A DNA stretch of 64,000 nt from assembly GCA_034675505.1 (NCBI GenBank), contig JAUCDD010000012.1:1-64000 (forward strand), written 5' to 3'. The notes under the pieces are model-generated. The model ran no database searches, was not told the origin of the DNA, and worked only from the letters and a program-made list of their open reading frames with translations. Within the stretch, counting starts at the first letter, position 1. Every line of letters starts with the position of its first letter. Positions 23,358 through 36,494 of the stretch are shown in pieces. Origin of the DNA: Melaminivora sp034675505. GTDB lineage: Bacteria; Pseudomonadota; Gammaproteobacteria; Burkholderiales; Burkholderiaceae_C. Position numbers and translations under genes: made by a program.

Positions 23358-26126
23358 ATGCAAGAAAAGTACAACCCCGCCGAGGTGGAGCGCGCCGCGC
23401 ACGCCCACTGGAACGCCCGCGACGCCTACCGGGTGACCGAGGACGCCGCCCGTCCGAAGTTCTACGCCTGCTCCATGCTGCCCTACCCCAGCGGCAAGCT
23501 GCACATGGGCCACGTGCGCAACTACACCATCAACGACATGCTCACGCGCCAGCTGCGCATGCAGGGCTACAACGTGCTGATGCCCATGGGCTGGGACGCC
23601 TTCGGCCTGCCGGCGGAGAACGCGGCGCTGAAGAACAAGGTGCCGCCGGCGCAGTGGACCTGGGACAACATCGCCTACATGAAGCGCCAGATGCAGGCCC
23701 TGGGGCTGGCCATCGACTGGAGCCGCGAGATCGCGACCTGCGACCCGCAGTACTACAAGTGGAACCAGTGGCTGTTCCTGAAGATGCTGGAGCGCGGCAT
23801 CGCCTACCGCAAGACCCAGGTGGTCAACTGGGACCCGGTGGACCAGACCGTGCTGGCCAACGAGCAGGTCATCGACGGGCGCGGCTGGCGCACCGGCGCG
23901 CCGGTGGAGAAGCGCGAGATCCCCGGCTACTACCTGAAGATCACCGACTACGCCCAGGAGCTGCTGGACCACGTGCAGCTGGGCGGCGACAAGGCGACGC
24001 TCACCGGCTGGCCCGACAAGGTGCGGCTGATGCAGGAAAACTGGATCGGCAAGTCCAGCGGCGTGCGCTTTGCCTTCACGTTCGCGCCCGGCCAGGGGCT
24101 GCCCGCGTCGCAGCCCCTGTCCCGCGAGCAGGAGCAGGGCCCGTCCGGGCAGGGGCTCACGCCGGCGCAAGCCTTCGAACAGGGCCGGATGTACGTCTTC
24201 ACCACGCGCGCCGACACCATCATGGGGGTGACGTTCTGCGCCGTGGCGCCCGAGCATCCGCTGGCCCTGCACGCCGCCGCCGCCAACCCGCAGCTGGCCG
24301 CCTTCATCGAGGAGTGCAAGAAGGGCGGCACCACCGAAGCCGAACTGGCCGCGCGCGAGAAGACGGGCATGCCCACCGGCCTGTTCGTGACCCACCCCTT
24401 GAGCGGCGAGCAGGTCCCGGTGTGGGTCGGCAACTACGTGCTCATGGGCTACGGCGACGGGGCCGTGATGGGCGTGCCCGGGCATGACGAGCGCGACTTC
24501 GCCTTCGCCCTGAAATACCACCTGCCCATCCTGCAGGTCATCCTGGTCGATGGCCAGGAGTTCGACTTCCGCCGCTGGCAGGACTGGTACGCCGACAAGC
24601 AGAGCGGCGTGACCATCAATTCCGACAACTTCAGCGGGCTGAACCACCAGGAGGCCGTGGCCGCCGTGGCGCACGCGCTGGCCGCCCGGGGGCTGGGCGC
24701 GCTCAAGACCACCTGGCGCCTGCGCGACTGGGGCATCTCGCGCCAGCGCTACTGGGGCACGCCCATCCCCATCATCCACTGCCAGGACTGCGGCCCGCAG
24801 CCCGTGCCCGAGGCCGACCTGCCCGTGGTGCTGCCCGAGGGGCTGGTGCCCGACGGCTCGGGCAACCCGCTGGTGCACAACGTGGAGTTCCACGCCGGCG
24901 TGACCTGCCCGTGCTGCGGCAAGGCGGCGCGGCGCGAGACCGACACCATGGATACCTTCGTGGACTCGTCGTGGTATTTCATGCGCTATTGCGACGCGAA
25001 CAACCACGAGAGGATGGTCGACGGCGGCACCGACTACTGGATGCCGATGGACCAGTACATCGGCGGCATCGAGCACGCCATCCTGCACCTGCTGTACGCG
25101 CGCTTCTGGACCAAGGTCATGCGCGACCTGGGGCTGGTGAAGGTCGATGAGCCCTTCGCCCGGCTGCTGACCCAGGGCATGGTGCTCAACCACATCTACA
25201 GCCGGCGCACGGCGCGCGGCGGCAAGGAATATTTCTGGCCGCACGACGTCGAGCATGTGCTGGGCGAGGACGGCAAGGTCATCGGCGCGCGGCTGAAGAA
25301 CGCGGTGGACAGCGGCGACGGCCTGCTGCCCGTGGGCACGCCCATCGACTACGAGGGCGTGGGCACCATGTCCAAGTCCAAGAACAACGGCGTCGACCCG
25401 CAGGACCTGATCGAGCGCTACGGCGCCGACACCGCGCGCCTGTACACCATGTTCACCGCCCCGCCCGAGCTGACGCTGGAGTGGAACGACGCGGCCGTCG
25501 AGGGCAGCCACCGCTTCCTGCGCCGTGTCTGGAACTTCGGGCTCAAGCTGGCCGCCATCGATAAGGACGCGGCGCTGGCCAGCGTCGCGGGCGCCCGGCG
25601 CCTGCAGGACGTGGCCTTCGGCGCGGCCGCGCGGGCGCTGCGCCTGGAGATCCACACCGTGCTCAAGCAGGTGCACTACGACTACCAGCGCATGCAATAC
25701 AACACCGTGGTTTCGGGCGCCATGAAGATGATCAACGCCCTGGAGGACTTCAAGGCGCAGGACGATGCGGGCGCGCAGGTGGCGTTGATCGAGGGCTACT
25801 CCATCTTGCTGCGCGTGCTCTACCCGGCCACCCCGCACCTCACGCACGCGCTGTGGAGCGAGCTGGGCTACGCCGGCGTGCTGGGCGAGCTGCTGGACGC
25901 GCCCTGGCCGCAGGTGGACGCCAGCGCGCTGGTGCAGGACGAGCTGGAGCTGGTGCTGCAGATCAACGGCAAGCTGCGCGGCGCGCTGCGCGTTGCCGCC
26001 TCGGCCGACCGGGCGGCCATCGAGCAGGCGGCGCTGGCCAGCGAGGAGTTCCAGAAATTCTCCGAAGGCCGGGCCGCCAAGAAGGTCATCGTCGTGCCCG
26101 GCCGGCTGGTCAACGTGGTGGCCTGA
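23358..26126 (+). CDS. leuS: Leucyl-tRNA synthetase
   Basis: The 922-aa class I synthetase charges tRNA-Leu. The HIGH-type motif HMGH is at residues 49-52 within PYPSGKLHMGH, and the KMSKS-type MSKSK is at 671-675. The CP1 editing domain contains the TTRADTIMGV threonine-rich pocket. Compared with ordinary bacterial LeuRS (about 860-880 aa) there is an extra segment of about 30 residues at about 243-275, rich in Gln, Pro and Gly, just before that motif. It looks like an expanded surface loop. lptE starts 1 bp after the stop, and holA follows, as in many Gram-negative bacteria. Confidence 0.97.
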   Translation: MQEKYNPAEVERAAHAHWNARDAYRVTEDAARPKFYACSMLPYPSGKLHMGHVRNYTINDMLTRQLRMQGYNVLMPMGWDAFGLPAENAALKNKVPPAQWTWDNIAYMKRQMQALGLAIDWSREIATCDPQYYKWNQWLFLKMLERGIAYRKTQVVNWDPVDQTVLANEQVIDGRGWRTGAPVEKREIPGYYLKITDYAQELLDHVQLGGDKATLTGWPDKVRLMQENWIGKSSGVRFAFTFAPGQGLPASQPLSREQEQGPSGQGLTPAQAFEQGRMYVFTTRADTIMGVTFCAVAPEHPLALHAAAANPQLAAFIEECKKGGTTEAELAAREKTGMPTGLFVTHPLSGEQVPVWVGNYVLMGYGDGAVMGVPGHDERDFAFALKYHLPILQVILVDGQEFDFRRWQDWYADKQSGVTINSDNFSGLNHQEAVAAVAHALAARGLGALKTTWRLRDWGISRQRYWGTPIPIIHCQDCGPQPVPEADLPVVLPEGLVPDGSGNPLVHNVEFHAGVTCPCCGKAARRETDTMDTFVDSSWYFMRYCDANNHERMVDGGTDYWMPMDQYIGGIEHAILHLLYARFWTKVMRDLGLVKVDEPFARLLTQGMVLNHIYSRRTARGGKEYFWPHDVEHVLGEDGKVIGARLKNAVDSGDGLLPVGTPIDYEGVGTMSKSKNNGVDPQDLIERYGADTARLYTMFTAPPELTLEWNDAAVEGSHRFLRRVWNFGLKLAAIDKDAALASVAGARRLQDVAFGAAARALRLEIHTVLKQVHYDYQRMQYNTVVSGAMKMINALEDFKAQDDAGAQVALIEGYSILLRVLYPATPHLTHALWSELGYAGVLGELLDAPWPQVDASALVQDELELVLQINGKLRGALRVAASADRAAIEQAALASEEFQKFSEGRAAKKVIVVPGRLVNVVA

Positions 26127-26127
26127 G

Positions 26128-26637
26128 ATGCACAGGCGCGCCTTGCTCCTGGCCGTGGCCACGCTGCCGCTGGCAGCCTGCGGCTTTCGCCTGCGCGGCG
26201 TGCCGCACTTCGCCTTTTCCTCGCTGTACGTGCAGGCCAGCGAAGGCTCGGGCCTGGCGCGCGAGCTGCGCCGCACGCTGCAAGGGGGGGCGGGCAGCGT
26301 CGCGGTCTTGACGCAGCCCGCGCAACTGCCCCAGGCCCAGGTGGTGCTGGAGATCCTGTCCGAGCAGCCCGAGCGCGTGGTCGTCGGCCAAAGCGCCACC
26401 GGCCAGGTGCGCGAGCTGCAGCTGCGCCTGCGACTGCGCTTTCGCCTGCGCGGGCAGGACGGGCGCGACTGGATCGCTGCCACCGAGCTCGTGCAGACGC
26501 GCGACGTCAGCTACAACGAAACCATCGCGCTGTCCAAGGAAGGCGAGGAGGCCCTGCTGTTTCGCAACATGCAGACCGACCTGGTGCAGCAGCTCATGCG
26601 CCGCCTGGCCGCAGTCAAGGGCCCGGTTGCACTATGA
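26128..26637 (+). CDS. lptE: LPS assembly lipoprotein LptE
   Basis: The 169-aa lipoprotein (lipobox LAAC, residues about 15-18, followed by GFRLRG) is the plug partner of LptD in LPS insertion into the outer membrane. The sequence GFRLRG after the lipidated Cys and the C-terminal LFRNMQTDLVQQLMRRL are characteristic. It starts 1 bp downstream of leuS and is translationally linked to it. An interspersed AT-rich repeat begins at its stop codon. Confidence 0.94.
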   Translation: MHRRALLLAVATLPLAACGFRLRGVPHFAFSSLYVQASEGSGLARELRRTLQGGAGSVAVLTQPAQLPQAQVVLEILSEQPERVVVGQSATGQVRELQLRLRLRFRLRGQDGRDWIAATELVQTRDVSYNETIALSKEGEEALLFRNMQTDLVQQLMRRLAAVKGPVAL

Positions 26638-26694
26638 AAATAGTAGCAATATATCGTTTGGGGACGCCGGCAAGCGCCGGATTTGACCCGAAAT
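26636..26694. repeat. Interspersed element, copy e, between lptE and holA
   Basis: The plus strand reads GAAAATAGTAGCAATATATCG, then GCCGGCAAGCGCCGG (26666-26680) and ATTTGACCCGAAAT. It has both AT-rich arms and the GCCGG core, fills the lptE-holA gap and touches the lptE stop. Confidence 0.6.
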
Positions 26695-26730
26695 GAGCGA
26701 TTCGGGCCTCCTTTTACACCTGCGGCGCCC

Positions 26731-27777
26731 ATGCAGATCAACCTGAGCCAGCTCGCTGCCCGGCTGCACAAGGGCCTGCCGCCGCTGGTCATGCTGCACG
26801 GCGACGAGCCGCTGCTGCAGCAGGAGGCGCTGGACGCCATCCGCGCGGCCGCGCGCGCTGCCGGCCACACCGAACGCTCCAGCTTCACCGTGGCCGGCGC
26901 GCACTTCGACTGGAGCGCCGTGCTGGCGGCGGGCGGCTCGCTGTCCCTGTTTGCCGAGCGCCAGATCGTGGAAATCCACATCCCCGGCGGCAAGCCCGGC
27001 AAGGAGGGCTCCAGCGCGCTGCAGCAGATCGCCGCCGGCGCGCGCGGCAACGACACCGTGCTGACCCTGGTCACGCTGCCGCGCCTGGACAAGGCCACGC
27101 GCGCCAGCGCCTGGTTCACCGCGCTGGAAGGCGCCGGCGTGGCCGTGCAGATTGACCCGGTGGAGCGCGCCCAGCTGCCCGCCTGGATCGCCCAGCGCCT
27201 GGCCGCGCAGGGCCAGCGCGTGGCGGCGGGCGAGGCCGGCCAGCGCACGCTGCAGTTTTTTGCCGACCGCGTGGAAGGCAACCTGCTGGCCGCCCACCAG
27301 GAGATCGCCAAGCTGGCGCTGCTGCACCCGCCCGGCGAGCTGCCCGAGGGTGCGGTGCAGGCCTGCGTGCTCAACGTGGCGCGCTACGACGTGTTCAAGC
27401 TGTCCGAGGCGGTGCTGGCCGGCCAGGTGCTGCGCGTGCAGCGCATGCTCGACGGCCTGCAGGCCGAGGGCGCGGCCGCCGTGCTGGTGCACTGGACGCT
27501 CGCTGAGGACATCCGCGCCCTGAAGCGCTGCCGCGACGCGCTGGATGCCGGCAAGCCGCTGCCGGTAGCGCTGCGCGAGGCCCGCGTCTGGGGCGCGCGC
27601 GAGCGGCTGTTCGGCCCCATCCTGGCGCACGCCGGCGCCGCTGCCCTGTCGCGCCTGCTGCAGTCGGCGCACGCGGTGGACGGCATCGTCAAGGGACTGC
27701 GGCAGCCCGAGTGGCCTCAGGATCCGTGGCAGGCGCTCGCACGCCTGGCGTTGCAGCTGTGCCGGCTGGCGCGCTGA
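26731..27777 (+). CDS. holA: DNA polymerase III subunit delta
   Basis: The 348-aa protein opens the beta sliding clamp within the clamp loader. It begins MQINLSQLAARLHKGLPPLV and has the AAA+-like fold of the family without a functional ATP site. Conserved parts are VMLHGDEPLLQQEALD, FAERQIVEIHIP and the C-terminal collar helices ending in LQLCRLAR. An upstream in-frame ATG at 26683 lies within the repeat region and is not preferred. It follows lptE as in E. coli. Confidence 0.94.
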   Translation: MQINLSQLAARLHKGLPPLVMLHGDEPLLQQEALDAIRAAARAAGHTERSSFTVAGAHFDWSAVLAAGGSLSLFAERQIVEIHIPGGKPGKEGSSALQQIAAGARGNDTVLTLVTLPRLDKATRASAWFTALEGAGVAVQIDPVERAQLPAWIAQRLAAQGQRVAAGEAGQRTLQFFADRVEGNLLAAHQEIAKLALLHPPGELPEGAVQACVLNVARYDVFKLSEAVLAGQVLRVQRMLDGLQAEGAAAVLVHWTLAEDIRALKRCRDALDAGKPLPVALREARVWGARERLFGPILAHAGAAALSRLLQSAHAVDGIVKGLRQPEWPQDPWQALARLALQLCRLAR

Positions 27778-27819
27778 AGGCGCATGCCGTGCAAGCTCCC
27801 TGGCCACCCTGCCTTCGGG

Positions 27820-27880
27820 GTGAAAATGCGGTTTATGCCGGCGCCGCAAGCCGGCCTCTAGCTATCAAACTTGATATATG
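27820..27880. repeat. Interspersed element, copy f, between holA and the BenE-type gene
   Basis: Minus strand order is AAGTTTGATAGCTAGAGG, GCCGGCTTGCGGCGCCGGC (core with inverted GCCGGC, about 27838-27856), then ATTTTCACCCC. This is one of the clearest copies in the window. Confidence 0.6.
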
Positions 27881-27930
27881 TGCCGCCTCCTTCCCATGAC
27901 CGGGCGCCCCGGGCGCCCTGATCGCCTGCC

Positions 27931-29142
27931 ATGCGTTTGCTGCGCGACCTGAGCCTGTCGGCCGCCACGGCCGGATTCGTCGCCGTCCTGGTGGGCTTCA
28001 CCAGCTCCGTCGCGCTGGTGTTCCAGGCGGCGCAGGCCTTTGGCGCCACGCCGGCGCAAATCACCTCCTGGATGTGGGCGCTGGGCCTGGGCATGGGGCT
28101 GTGCTCGCTGGTGCCGTCGCTGCTGCTGCGCCAGCCGGTCATGATCGCCTGGTCCACGCCGGGGGCGGCGGTGCTGGCAGCGGCGGCGGCAGGCGGCGCC
28201 TTCGGCATGGGCGAGGCCGTGGGCGCCTTCATCGCCTGTGCCCTGCTGATCACGCTGGCGGGCGCCACCGGCTGGTTCGAGCGCGTCATGAACCGCATCC
28301 CCATGGAGATCGCCTCGGCGCTGCTGGCCGGGGTGCTGGCGCGGTTTGGCATGCAGGCGTTCTCGGCGCTGCAGACCGCGCTGGCGCTGGTGCTGGTCAT
28401 GCTGGCCGCCTATCTGCTGGCGCGCCGCCTGTTGCCGCGCTACGCGGTGGTGCTGACCCTGGCCGCCGGCGTGGCGTGGGCAGTCGCCGGCGGCCAGATG
28501 CAGTGGTCGGCCGTGCGGCTGGAGCTGGCGCGGCCGGTGTTCACCGCGCCGGTGTTCACCTGGTCCGCCTTCATGAGCCTGGCGCTGCCGCTGTTCATCG
28601 TCACCATGGCCTCGCAGAACCTGCCCGGCGTGGCGGTCATGCGCGCCACCGGCTACCAGCTCCCCGTCTCGCGCCTGATCACCATGACCGGGCTGGCCAC
28701 CCTGGTGCTGGCGCCCTTTGGCGCATTCGCGCTGAACTTCAGCGCCATCACCGCCGCCATCTGCATGGGGCCGGAAGCCCACCCCGACCGCGCGCGCCGC
28801 TACGCCGCGGCAGTCGCCTGTGGGCTGCTGTACGTGCTGGTGGGCATCTTCGGCGCCGTGGTCACCGGGCTCCTGACCGCCTTCCCCCAGGAGCTGGTGG
28901 TGGCCATCGCCGGCCTGGCGCTGCTGGGCTCCATCGGCGGCGGGCTGGCCGCCGCGTTGCAGGGCGAGGCGCACCGCGAAGCGGCGCTCATCACCTTCCT
29001 GGTCACCCTGAGCGGGGTAACGCTGGGCGGCATCGGCTCGGCCTTCTGGGGCGTGGTGGCTGGCAGCGCCGCGCTGCTCATCCAGCACGCCGGACGCGCG
29101 CGCACGTCCCCCTCTTCATCGTCCTCTTCCACGCCGCGCTGA
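27931..29142 (+). CDS. BenE family aromatic-acid/proton symporter
   Basis: The 403-aa polytopic membrane protein belongs to the BenE (benzoate:H+ symporter) family, related to the nucleobase transporters, with roughly 11-12 transmembrane segments. Recognisable parts are AWSTPGAAVLAAAA, the MNRIPMEIASALLAGVLARFG segment and FSAITAAICMGPEAHPD, where the last acidic/His stretch is family-specific. The C-terminal tail is a run of serines of low complexity. Substrate is uncertain: benzoate is inferred from family only, and no ben catabolic genes are present. It precedes gshB by 32 bp. Confidence 0.85.
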   Translation: MRLLRDLSLSAATAGFVAVLVGFTSSVALVFQAAQAFGATPAQITSWMWALGLGMGLCSLVPSLLLRQPVMIAWSTPGAAVLAAAAAGGAFGMGEAVGAFIACALLITLAGATGWFERVMNRIPMEIASALLAGVLARFGMQAFSALQTALALVLVMLAAYLLARRLLPRYAVVLTLAAGVAWAVAGGQMQWSAVRLELARPVFTAPVFTWSAFMSLALPLFIVTMASQNLPGVAVMRATGYQLPVSRLITMTGLATLVLAPFGAFALNFSAITAAICMGPEAHPDRARRYAAAVACGLLYVLVGIFGAVVTGLLTAFPQELVVAIAGLALLGSIGGGLAAALQGEAHREAALITFLVTLSGVTLGGIGSAFWGVVAGSAALLIQHAGRARTSPSSSSSSTPR

Positions 29143-29174
29143 TGCGGCGGCGCCCTCCCCACCATCCCCGTGCC

Positions 29175-30122
29175 ATGAACATCCTCGTCGTCGCCGATCC
29201 CCTTGAGCAATTCAAAATCCACAAGGACACCACCTTCGCCATGCTGCGCGAGGCCGCGCGCCGGGGCCACCAGCTGGCCGCCTGCGAGCCGCAGCAGCTG
29301 CACTGGCAGCGCGGCGGGCGGGTCAGTGCGCAGGTGCGCGCCATCGAGCTCACCGGCGAGGCCGGCGACTGGTTCCAGGTGCGCCATACCGGCGTGCAAG
29401 CGCTGGCGGCCTACGACGCCGTGCTGATGCGCAAGGACCCGCCGTTCGACAGCGAGTACTTCTATGCCACGCACCTGCTGGAGCAGGCCGAGCGCGAAGG
29501 CGCCCGGGTGTTCAACCGGCCCCGGGCATTGCGCGACCACCCGGAGAAGCTCGCCATCATGGAGTTCCCCCAGTTCATCGGCCCGACGCTGGTCACGCGC
29601 GAGGCGGCCGACATCCGCAGCTTCCATGCCGAGCACCGCGACATCATCCTGAAACCCCTGGACGGCATGGGCGGCACCGGCATCTTCCGCGTCGGCGCGG
29701 ACGGCATGAACCTGGGCAGCATCATCGAGACACTGAACGGCGGCGGGCGCCACAGCGTCATGGTGCAGAAATTCCTGCCAGAGATATCCGAGGGGGACAA
29801 GCGCGTGCTCATCATTGGCGGCAAGCCGGTCCCGTACTGCCTGGCGCGCATCCCGCAAGGCACAGAAGTGCGGGGCAACCTGGCGGCAGGCGGCCTGGGC
29901 GTGGCGCGGCCCCTGAGTGCGCGCGACCGCGAGATCGGGGAGGCCCTGGGCCCCATGCTGCACGAGCGCGGCCTGCTGCTGGCAGGAGTGGACGTCATCG
30001 GAGACTGCATCACGGAGATAAACGTCACCAGCCCGACATGCTTCCAGGAAATTCACGACCAAACCGGCTGCGACGTCGCGTCGCTTTTCCTGGATGCACT
30101 GGAAGCCGCTGCAATTTCCTGA
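29175..30122 (+). CDS. gshB: Glutathione synthetase
   Basis: The 315-aa ATP-grasp enzyme adds glycine to gamma-glutamylcysteine. It begins MNILVVADPLEQFKIHKDTT. The N-terminal domain shows MRKDPPFDSEYFYATHLLE. The ATP-grasp part contains KPLDGMGGTGIFR (glycine-rich loop) and the metal-binding INVTSPTCFQEI near the C-terminus. Length matches proteobacterial GshB. It ends about 30 bp before the first of the sequence features leading to the rRNA operon. Confidence 0.96.
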   Translation: MNILVVADPLEQFKIHKDTTFAMLREAARRGHQLAACEPQQLHWQRGGRVSAQVRAIELTGEAGDWFQVRHTGVQALAAYDAVLMRKDPPFDSEYFYATHLLEQAEREGARVFNRPRALRDHPEKLAIMEFPQFIGPTLVTREAADIRSFHAEHRDIILKPLDGMGGTGIFRVGADGMNLGSIIETLNGGGRHSVMVQKFLPEISEGDKRVLIIGGKPVPYCLARIPQGTEVRGNLAAGGLGVARPLSARDREIGEALGPMLHERGLLLAGVDVIGDCITEINVTSPTCFQEIHDQTGCDVASLFLDALEAAAIS

Positions 30123-30237
30123 AGTTTCCTGCAGCACGGATTTTCCAGGCTATACTAGCGGGCTTGCTGCAGTACAAACGACCTTCCGGGGTTCTGGGCT
30201 GCAGCGGAGGGCAGAAATAAAAAATTTCCCTCAAGTC

Positions 30238-30267
30238 TTGCAACTGATCGGATTTCTGATGTATAGT
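30238..30267 (+). promoter_or_regulatory. rrn promoter P1
   Basis: TTGCAA (30238-30243), an 18-bp spacer and TATAGT (30262-30267) form a promoter. An A/T-rich stretch (AAATAAAAAATTT, about 30215-30227) upstream fits an UP element. The sequence after the -10 (TTCAAGGCTTCGCT) is repeated at P2. Confidence 0.8.
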
Positions 30268-30348
30268 TCAAGGCTTCGCTTCTGACGGGGCGCGGTGCTG
30301 AGAGGTGCTGCAAACGAATCGGAAGCGGCGGTTGAAAGACCACAGAGT

Positions 30349-30378
30349 TTGACAGGTTACTTTGAAACCTGTTATAGT
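30349..30378 (+). promoter_or_regulatory. rrn promoter P2
   Basis: TTGACA (30349-30354), an 18-bp spacer and TATAGT (30373-30378) form a strong sigma-70 promoter for the rRNA operon. TTCAAGGCTTCGCT follows the -10, identical to P1, which points to duplication of the start region and common control. Confidence 0.88.
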
Positions 30379-30472
30379 TCAAGGCTTCGCTGATCACGGC
30401 GAAGCAAACGGAGAGACAGGCCAGGCGCTACGCCCGGCAGGAAGCTCCGGCAGGTACGTTAACAACATACAG

Positions 30473-30540
30473 CCGATAAGCGTGGGCGTTTGATGGCGAG
30501 AGCCTGAAAAAAAGAAGTTCTTCGGAACTTCATCAAACGC
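30473..30540 (+). other. rrn leader: 16S processing-stem arm and competing hairpin
   Basis: Bases 30473-30494 can pair, with a few G-U pairs, to 32181-32202 downstream of 16S, forming the RNase III-type stem around 16S. The sub-segment GCGTTTGATG (30486-30495) can instead pair perfectly with CATCAAACGC (30531-30540), enclosing a GAAGTTC-TTCG-GAACTTC tetraloop hairpin. The two pairings exclude each other. The rest of the 30123-30626 interval holds the two promoters and no gene. Confidence 0.6.
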
Positions 30541-30626
30541 TCATGGAAACAGTTTTGGAAGATGTTCAAGCATCTTTCATTTCCGTCAAATGAGTAGAAG
30601 CAGCGATGCTTCGCAAATTCAAGATC

Positions 30627-32155
<1,529 letters not shown>

Positions 32156-32269
32156 CTGGAAAACCAGACAGGCACTCAAGATTGAACGTCCACACTTATC
32201 GGTTGTCAGGAAGGACAGATGGCCGGCTGAGAGCACATCTCAGACAAGCGCCCGAGAGGGAGCCTTGCC

Positions 32270-32346
32270 GGGTCTGTAGCTCAGCTGGTTAGAGCACCGT
32301 CTTGATAAGGCGGGGGTCGTTGGTTCGAGCCCAACTAGACCCACCA
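32270..32346 (+). tRNA. tRNA-Ile (anticodon GAT)
   Basis: This 77-nt cloverleaf in the 16S-23S spacer has acceptor GGGTCTG/TAGACCC, anticodon loop CTTGATAAG reading GAT, T arm TTGG-TTCGAGC-CCAA and encoded CCA. Confidence 0.97.
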
Positions 32347-32393
32347 TCCATACTTTCTGTGCAAGCGGGTTGAGACAGGCATGGAAGGGATAC

Positions 32394-32469
32394 GGGGGAT
32401 TAGCTCAGCTGGGAGAGCACCTGCTTTGCAAGCAGGGGGTCGTCGGTTCGATCCCGTCATCCTCCACCA
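32394..32469 (+). tRNA. tRNA-Ala (anticodon TGC)
   Basis: This 76-nt gene in the 16S-23S spacer has acceptor GGGGGAT/ATCCTCC, anticodon loop TTTGCAA reading TGC and encoded CCA. The Ile-Ala spacer order is standard for betaproteobacteria. Confidence 0.97.
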
Positions 32470-32838
32470 ACACCCCAAGGCAAGGGCATCAACACCCAAG
32501 CGGTTTAGCGATAGACCGTTTCGTTGTTGAGGCGACATTGATCGCATCAATCGGCTGTTCTTTAAAAATTCATAGAGTCGAAATCAGCGTTGCTGGTGGA
32601 AAGCGCCCTGAGAGGGGTGCACCGTGCCACCAGTGACGATTAGTTTGATTGCGTCAAAACGAACGATTCAGCAGAATTGTTCAGTAATGACGAATGTTCT
32701 CAAGAGTAGCAATACTTGGACAGAAAGCACATTTGGCATTACGGCATAACTTAACGCGCGAGGTGCGAGACCTCGCAAGTGGTCTTTGATCATGGTGATG
32801 GCGACCTTATCCTGCAAGGGAAGGGGTCAAAGTTATAG
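32470..32838 (+). promoter_or_regulatory. 16S-23S spacer, distal part with boxA antitermination site and 23S stem arm
   Basis: TGTTCTTTAAA at 32556-32566 is a classic rrn boxA for Nus-factor antitermination. Bases 32826-32845 form the left arm of a perfect 20-bp stem with 35708-35727 that loops out 23S for RNase III processing. The remaining sequence shows no gene. Confidence 0.85.
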
Positions 32839-35715
<2,877 letters not shown>

Positions 35716-35876
35716 TATAACTTTGACTGTCCATGCCGGCAGCAAAGACCACACAACACGTGAGTTGTGCCAGCGCAATCAAACCATCGCCAACAACACC
35801 AACGCTGATCCCCTCGACTCTATGAATACAGGGCCGCTGACCACCCCCAAAAGTGTCAGCCGCCCTCAACCGTTAA

Positions 35877-35992
35877 AGCCTGATGACCATAGCAAGTCGG
35901 TCCCACCCCTTCCCATCCCGAACAGGACCGTGAAACGACTTCGCGCCAATGATAGTGCGGTTACCCGTGTGAAAGTAGGTCATCGTCAGGCT
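35877..35992 (+). rRNA. rrf: 5S ribosomal RNA
   Basis: The termini AGCCTGATGACC and GGTCATCGTCAGGCT pair as 5S helix I. The internal CCCATCCCGAACAGGACCGTGAAAC is diagnostic. Length is about 114-116 nt. It ends the rRNA operon before the terminator at 36005. Confidence 0.95.
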
Positions 35993-36004
35993 ACTCTTAC
36001 CACC

Positions 36005-36043
36005 ACGCCCTTCAGCTCAATACGCTGGAGGGCGTTCGTGTTT
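36005..36043 (+). terminator. rRNA operon terminator
   Basis: Stem ACGCCCTTCAGC (36005-36016) / GCTGGAGGGCGT (36024-36035), 12 bp with one G-T pair, is followed by TCGTGTTT. The tail is only moderately T-rich, but the position 14 nt after 5S supports the call. Confidence 0.8.
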
Positions 36044-36494
36044 GCGGCAAGATTGCGCAGGTCGCCCGGCAGGGCGATGGTTGCAGGGGCGGGAGGCCTT
36101 CTGGGGCATCCTGTTCTCTTCCGCCTGGATGCGGATGGGTTCTCACAGGTTCGTGCTCCCGCTAGCGTGGCGATGGCTGCGCCTGGCCGTGAGCCCTGGC
36201 AGCAGCGCCTGTTTGCCAGCATGGAGCAGGGACTGCTAGAACCTCCGGCAATCACATCCGTGAACCCTGCAGCAACATCTGGTTGCCAGCATGGAGAGGG
36301 CCCGTCCAAGCTCAGCGGTGGGATGGCCAGTGCTAGGGTGCGCCGGCGCCGGCGCCGGCGCCGGCGCCGGGACGCGGCTGGCGTGCCATCCTGACCTCAT
36401 CAGCAGCGGATGGGTCGTTGCCTGGCTAAAAATTCTCCTGGGTCGGAAAAAATCTTCTCGCGACAAAGAAATCTGTTATACTCTTGAATTCTTC
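36044..36494. other. Gene-free spacer between rrn terminator and tRNA-Tyr, with repeats
   Basis: No open frame here is credible; the one long plus frame crosses 5S rRNA. The spacer contains GCCAGCATGGAG twice (about 36217 and 36287), a (CGCCGG)5 tandem repeat, and near its end a TATACT at 36477-36482 that is the probable -10 for the tRNA-Tyr transcript, with only a weak -35 around 36455. Confidence 0.6.
36341..36370. repeat. Tandem hexanucleotide repeat (CGCCGG)5
   Basis: Five exact copies of CGCCGG form 30 bp of alternating GC-rich palindromic units (GCCGGC) in the spacer upstream of the tRNA-Tyr/tuf block. Such repeats can change length by slippage. Confidence 0.9.

Noticed and set aside
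36341..36370. Possible CRISPR-like repeat
   Set aside because: Six-base units are directly adjacent with no spacers and no cas genes are nearby; it is a simple tandem repeat.
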